Shown here piece by piece: positions 60,400-64,000 of a stretch of 64,000 nt of DNA; position 1 is the stretch's first letter; every line of letters begins with the position of its first letter. The position numbers and the translations under genes were made by a program. The stretch comes from Watersipora subatra (Eukaryota; Bryozoa; Gymnolaemata; Cheilostomatida; Watersiporidae), in assembly GCF_963576615.1 (NCBI RefSeq), contig NC_088711.1, positions 63,769,248 to 63,833,247 on the forward strand, written 5' to 3'. The notes beneath the pieces were generated by a model. That model was not told where the DNA came from, did not search any database, and saw only the letters and a program-made list of their open reading frames with translations.

Positions 60400-63300
60400 G
60401 TATTTCATCCATTCTTTTTGTGCTTGTATTTCCAAAGATAATTGATAGCTTCTTATGTTTTGACTATTTTTATTTATTAAATGATGCTGAAACCAAATAT
60501 ATGAGTCAAAATCGCATTCTAGATCCTCAAAATCTGCAAATCAATAATGTATAGTAGCGCTGATGCGCATGATCGCCAATCATGTACTAGTGCTTCAAAA
60601 GTGGCTTGCCATCAAATGTGTTCGAATTTTTGAGTTGACATGTCCAGGCAATGAACCTTTTTATTTACTAATTCATGCCATAGCAGTTTAGCGCTAGATC
60701 ATCGTGTGTCCCGGATGAAGTGCAGAGATAACTATCTTTGCAATTATTCTTACAAACTGCACAACAGTCGATTGGTGCAGGTGTCGGTGTGTCCGTCTAC
60801 TAAGCTGAATGTCATGAGTTTGCATTCTATATGAAGCAATCTCTTCTCCAACCTCTAACCATCGCTTCGCACGAACATGGCTCTTATTATAGCAAATATT
60901 ACAGTATAAGTGTCTACTTGATTACAAGTTTGTGACCATTGTGTGTCGATATAAAGTTGGTTGTTTATATCCTGACGTGTAGAACTGTTTGAGCAACTTT
61001 CATATAGTCCTACGGATGTTACCGTAAAACCTCTAATTGAACGCCATCTCTATTTGACCGCCATCTCTATTTGACCGCCATTACAAGAGAACGATTGATA
61101 AAAATAAAGCACTACCCTCTATTTGAACGCCACCTCCATTTGACCGCCGCTCTGATTATCTCTGATCTTTATGAACCCATAATATTAAGTGATCAGTAGA
61201 AGTGTCCACAAACTCATAATAATAATTCGTTTACATTAATAACAATCAATTCTGTCATTGTCCAACTCCAAAGCTTTTCCCTTTTTTTGTTAAAACTTTG
61301 AAAGCAACACTATAAAAAGGATCAATAATTGTCTCAGGCTTATAGTAGTTCCTTGTTTAAAGGTTGACTTGCAACAAAATTCACATTACAGTTATTTGGT
61401 ATCAAAAGATTCACCATGTCTTACTCTGTTGTGTTGTAAGTGCAAAATATGTGGAAAGGTGATTACAAGCTCTTAAAAACTCAAAAACGAACAGAAAATC
61501 GCAGCCACACGAGACCGCCGTAGTTTGGATTCTCTTTCCAAAACGGCTCAAATGTGATGTAGTTGTGAGAGATGGTTTCTGTTTACACTTTCATGCAACC
61601 TTATTTGTCGAAATATTTTCACAAATATACTTCACGCATTCAATAAAACTATGTCTATTGTTCTTACGCGTCTATTTTATCGGCATCGTAATGCTGTCAC
61701 TTTTAGCAGTGATATCTTATAACTTACCGTAAGAATTTGTTTAATTTTTTAGCCTTAGCTTGAAAGAGTACATATCATTGTCTGATAATCATGATGAGCC
61801 TGTTGGTCACTTGTGATAATCGAAAAGTGCTGCAGAAATTATTTGCGAAGTATTGGGTCACATGATTAGATTACGACTTGCCGATTAGACCAAACCGAAA
61901 CAAAACGGTTAAGTAGCGAGCATCTATATTTGATACGGGGTCTTCGGTAAAACCCGAAGTGTTTGTCATAAACTAGAGCTACGATAAGTTTTATATTGAG
62001 CTTTTTATTGGCCTTTCAATTCACGTGAGAACATCACGGGACAAGACAATAACCAAATTTCATGGCTACGTCATCGAAATAAAGAGATTCCAATCTACCG
62101 CGGCTTTTCGTTTTTGAGCTTTTAAAAGCTTGTAATCACATTTCTACATATTTGGCACCTACAACACAACAGAGTAAGACATGGTGAATCTTTTGATACC
62201 AAATAACTGTAATGTGAATTTTATCGCAAGTCAACCTTTAACGCGGTCTTTCTACTTCGAAGTACATGTACCTATATAAAAAACTGTTTAACTTTACTAT
62301 GGTAGATGAACTTTCAAAGCAACGCCATAGAAATAATTACCGTCTCAGGCTAATAGTAGTTTCTTGTTTAACGCGGTCTTAAAGAACAGTTTTCGAAGAA
62401 AATGCGTATAAAAAATGGTTTGCAAGCTTGGGCCAAAGGTTATGTTTAATGAGCAAACCTTTACGCATTGCAATTGTGCTAAATGCAGCGCGTAAAAGTT
62501 TTGCTCTGCCAAAAATTGTTTTGAGGCCAATATTGACTAGTTCAGTGCTCAGTAGTTCAGAAGAAAAGTAGAGGCTAGAAAATATTTTGGAAGGTATCGG
62601 ACAACGAGCAGATATTTGTTCCATGGAAAGCATCAATCAGAACGCAGCTATCTGACCAAACGATGGAAATATTTTTGTTTTAAAAACGTTAAGTTTTTTT
62701 TCTGCATGTAATATAAGTATGGTTCGTTTATGTCACTAGTTCATAAATATATGTTTGTATCATTTGATAGATTATCATTATATAACTTATAAATATGCAG
62801 ATTTATAGCATGGTATTTAATAGCATCCTTGCGGCTATCTTAACACAGCTTACAATGGATCGATGCTCATAACTCCACTTCTATTGCATGTAAGCGGTTA
62901 GTTCTGACTGCAAACTGTAGCAAACATATCAATGAGTGCAATGAGCCTTTATGCAACATTGTTGATATAGGTATAAAATAAAAATACCTTTAAATTTAGA
63001 ATGACACAAAAATTGAACATGTCAACAAATTGCAAAGAAGGACACAGGTTATAATATCATCGCAGATCAATTACAAGCAATATATATCAACTGATAGAAA
63101 TATTTCTTTGTTTCTCAATGCATATTTATTAAGAGATCTTCAACAAGTTGGTGGTAAGTTAGTTGATTTATTGCATTCAAAAGGTTTAATATCGCTCCAC
63201 CTGAAAAAGAGAGCAAAATATAGGTGACTTTCGCTGTGCTTGTAATAGGGCTAAATTTATCTTCCGAAAATTTGGACGATCCATTGAAAAAATAGGCCGC

Positions 63301-64000
63301 CAGCCTCTATTTAAACGCCGGCTCCAATTGATCGGCTATGTAGGAAGGGTTGAAAATCGAGCTCTATGGTGTTCAATTAGAGGTTTTACAGTAATTAGAT
63401 CCATATGTGAATTTATGTACATAAAGTGACCATAGACATTGATAGACTGCTGGTGATAAAATATAAAGACTTGCTTCCAAAGCTTCGGCTCTCTAGACTG
63501 ACCATAAACAGACATGGAGTGGTGGGAGCCAGCCGGCCTTGTGCCTTGGCAAGCTCTCGGTTTAGCTCAGCTCTACTCCATCTGAATGGCAAGATAATAA
63601 AAATATGTAATATATGTAGTAATTGGACATCGAATAAATTCAGTTGGTTGTATGGAAGCCTCATAACTTTTGTCAATTCACTGTCATTGCGAGTGCACCA
63701 CTGTTAGTTCCAATAGCTAAGCTGGTGTGTAAGGAATATTTTACTAGTAATATACGTTGCTTTTTGTCATCAGTAGACCTGTATGATATTGTCAAACTGG
63801 CTGATCGAATTCATGCAGATCCTAGTGTGTTTTCAGTTTTTAGTTTATTAAGAGAGAGGTCTACTCACTGTAGATTAATTGCAGTGTTATTTGAACCTCA
63901 GATGCAGCCATGTTTACACTTCAAATTAGTTCACATACTCTGTTACTACCTCTGATACATTTCCAACCCACATGGCAGCAGTTTCACCTAGTACAGTTGC
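60400..64000 (+). other. NDUFS3 third intron (open at right edge)
   Basis: At least 3.6 kb follows the donor at 60400. It contains a tail fragment of the dispersed repeat (about 60880-60910, reverse), the 2.37-kb foldback element 61022-63391, and a GC-richer piece at 63470-63600 whose minus strand reads SRAELNRELAKAQGRLAPTT and continues, probably a decayed transposon coding fragment. I see no NDUFS3 exon in it. Confidence 0.55.
61022..63391. mobile_element. 2.37-kb TIR/foldback element
   Basis: The terminal inverted repeats are CCGTAAAACCTCTAATTGAA at the left and, reverse-complemented, CTGTAAAACCTCTAATTGAA at the right, continuing to about 26 bp. TA flanks both ends (61020-61021 and 63392-63393). 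Inside, about 145 bp at 61358-61502 reappear inverted at 62100-62240, which could fold into a long hairpin. About 100 bp upstream of each arm (around 61260-61360 and 62280-62370) are direct repeats containing GTCTCAGGCT. CTCTATTTGA(A/C)CGCC words recur near both ends. No transposase is evident, so it is non-autonomous and probably composite. Confidence 0.78.

Noticed and set aside
63030-63227. Possible NDUFS3 exon (VIISSQINYKQYIS.. followed by a GTAAGT)
   Set aside because: It does not match the NDUFS3 sequence expected after LPKYVQ and lies inside the TA-flanked 61022-63391 element.

Overview
The window is nuclear DNA from an animal. It is AT-rich, its genes are split by many GT-AG introns, and mobile-element debris and minisatellites sit in introns and spacers. 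Protein matches (SepSecS, DNAJA2, VIP36/VIPL lectin, NDUFS3) are to conserved metazoan families, so the lineage cannot be fixed. A lophotrochozoan-type invertebrate is a reasonable guess, but only a guess. All five genes read with the standard genetic code.

Layout. (1) 1-2106, plus: 3' part of SEPSECS. (2) 4085-29361, minus, tail-to-tail with SEPSECS: a very large C2H2 zinc-finger gene. I reconstructed 33 coding exons whose phases agree at every junction, giving about 2201 residues with 31 fingers, most without the usual Krueppel linker. (3) About 29.4-44.8 kb: a 15-kb stretch with no gene I can support, holding repeats and hairpins and possibly the finger gene's promoter. (4) 44808-53368, plus: complete DNAJA2-type Hsp40 gene (401 aa, 9 coding exons, C-terminal CAHQ box). 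(5) 54264-57914, minus: complete VIP36/VIPL-type cargo lectin gene (316 aa, 8 coding exons). (6) 58300 to the right edge, plus: first three exons of NDUFS3 (complex I 30-kDa subunit), head-to-head with the lectin gene across 385 bp. Its third intron contains a 2.37-kb foldback transposon-like element.

The genes do not form a pathway; they are neighbours covering selenocysteine-tRNA synthesis, transcription, protein folding, ER cargo handling and respiration. The zinc-finger gene is the most unusual object. It is finger-dense, has a recurring finger subtype with tryptophan at helix position -1, carries an RRKQxKP motif resembling the NuRD-recruiting N-terminus of SALL/FOG/BCL11 proteins at a spot where an intronic ATG could make it N-terminal, and has two introns whose 5' splice sites have been tandemly amplified (18 copies of a 16-bp unit; 3 copies of a 36-bp unit). 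I could not assign it to a named orthologue group.

The other notable structures are a TA-flanked 399-bp MITE in a DNAJA2 intron, two DNAJA2 intron minisatellites (29 bp x 8; 33 bp x 20, frame-open), a 26-bp x 10 array in the finger-gene first intron, and several copies of a dispersed repeat, some next to tRNA-like sequence.
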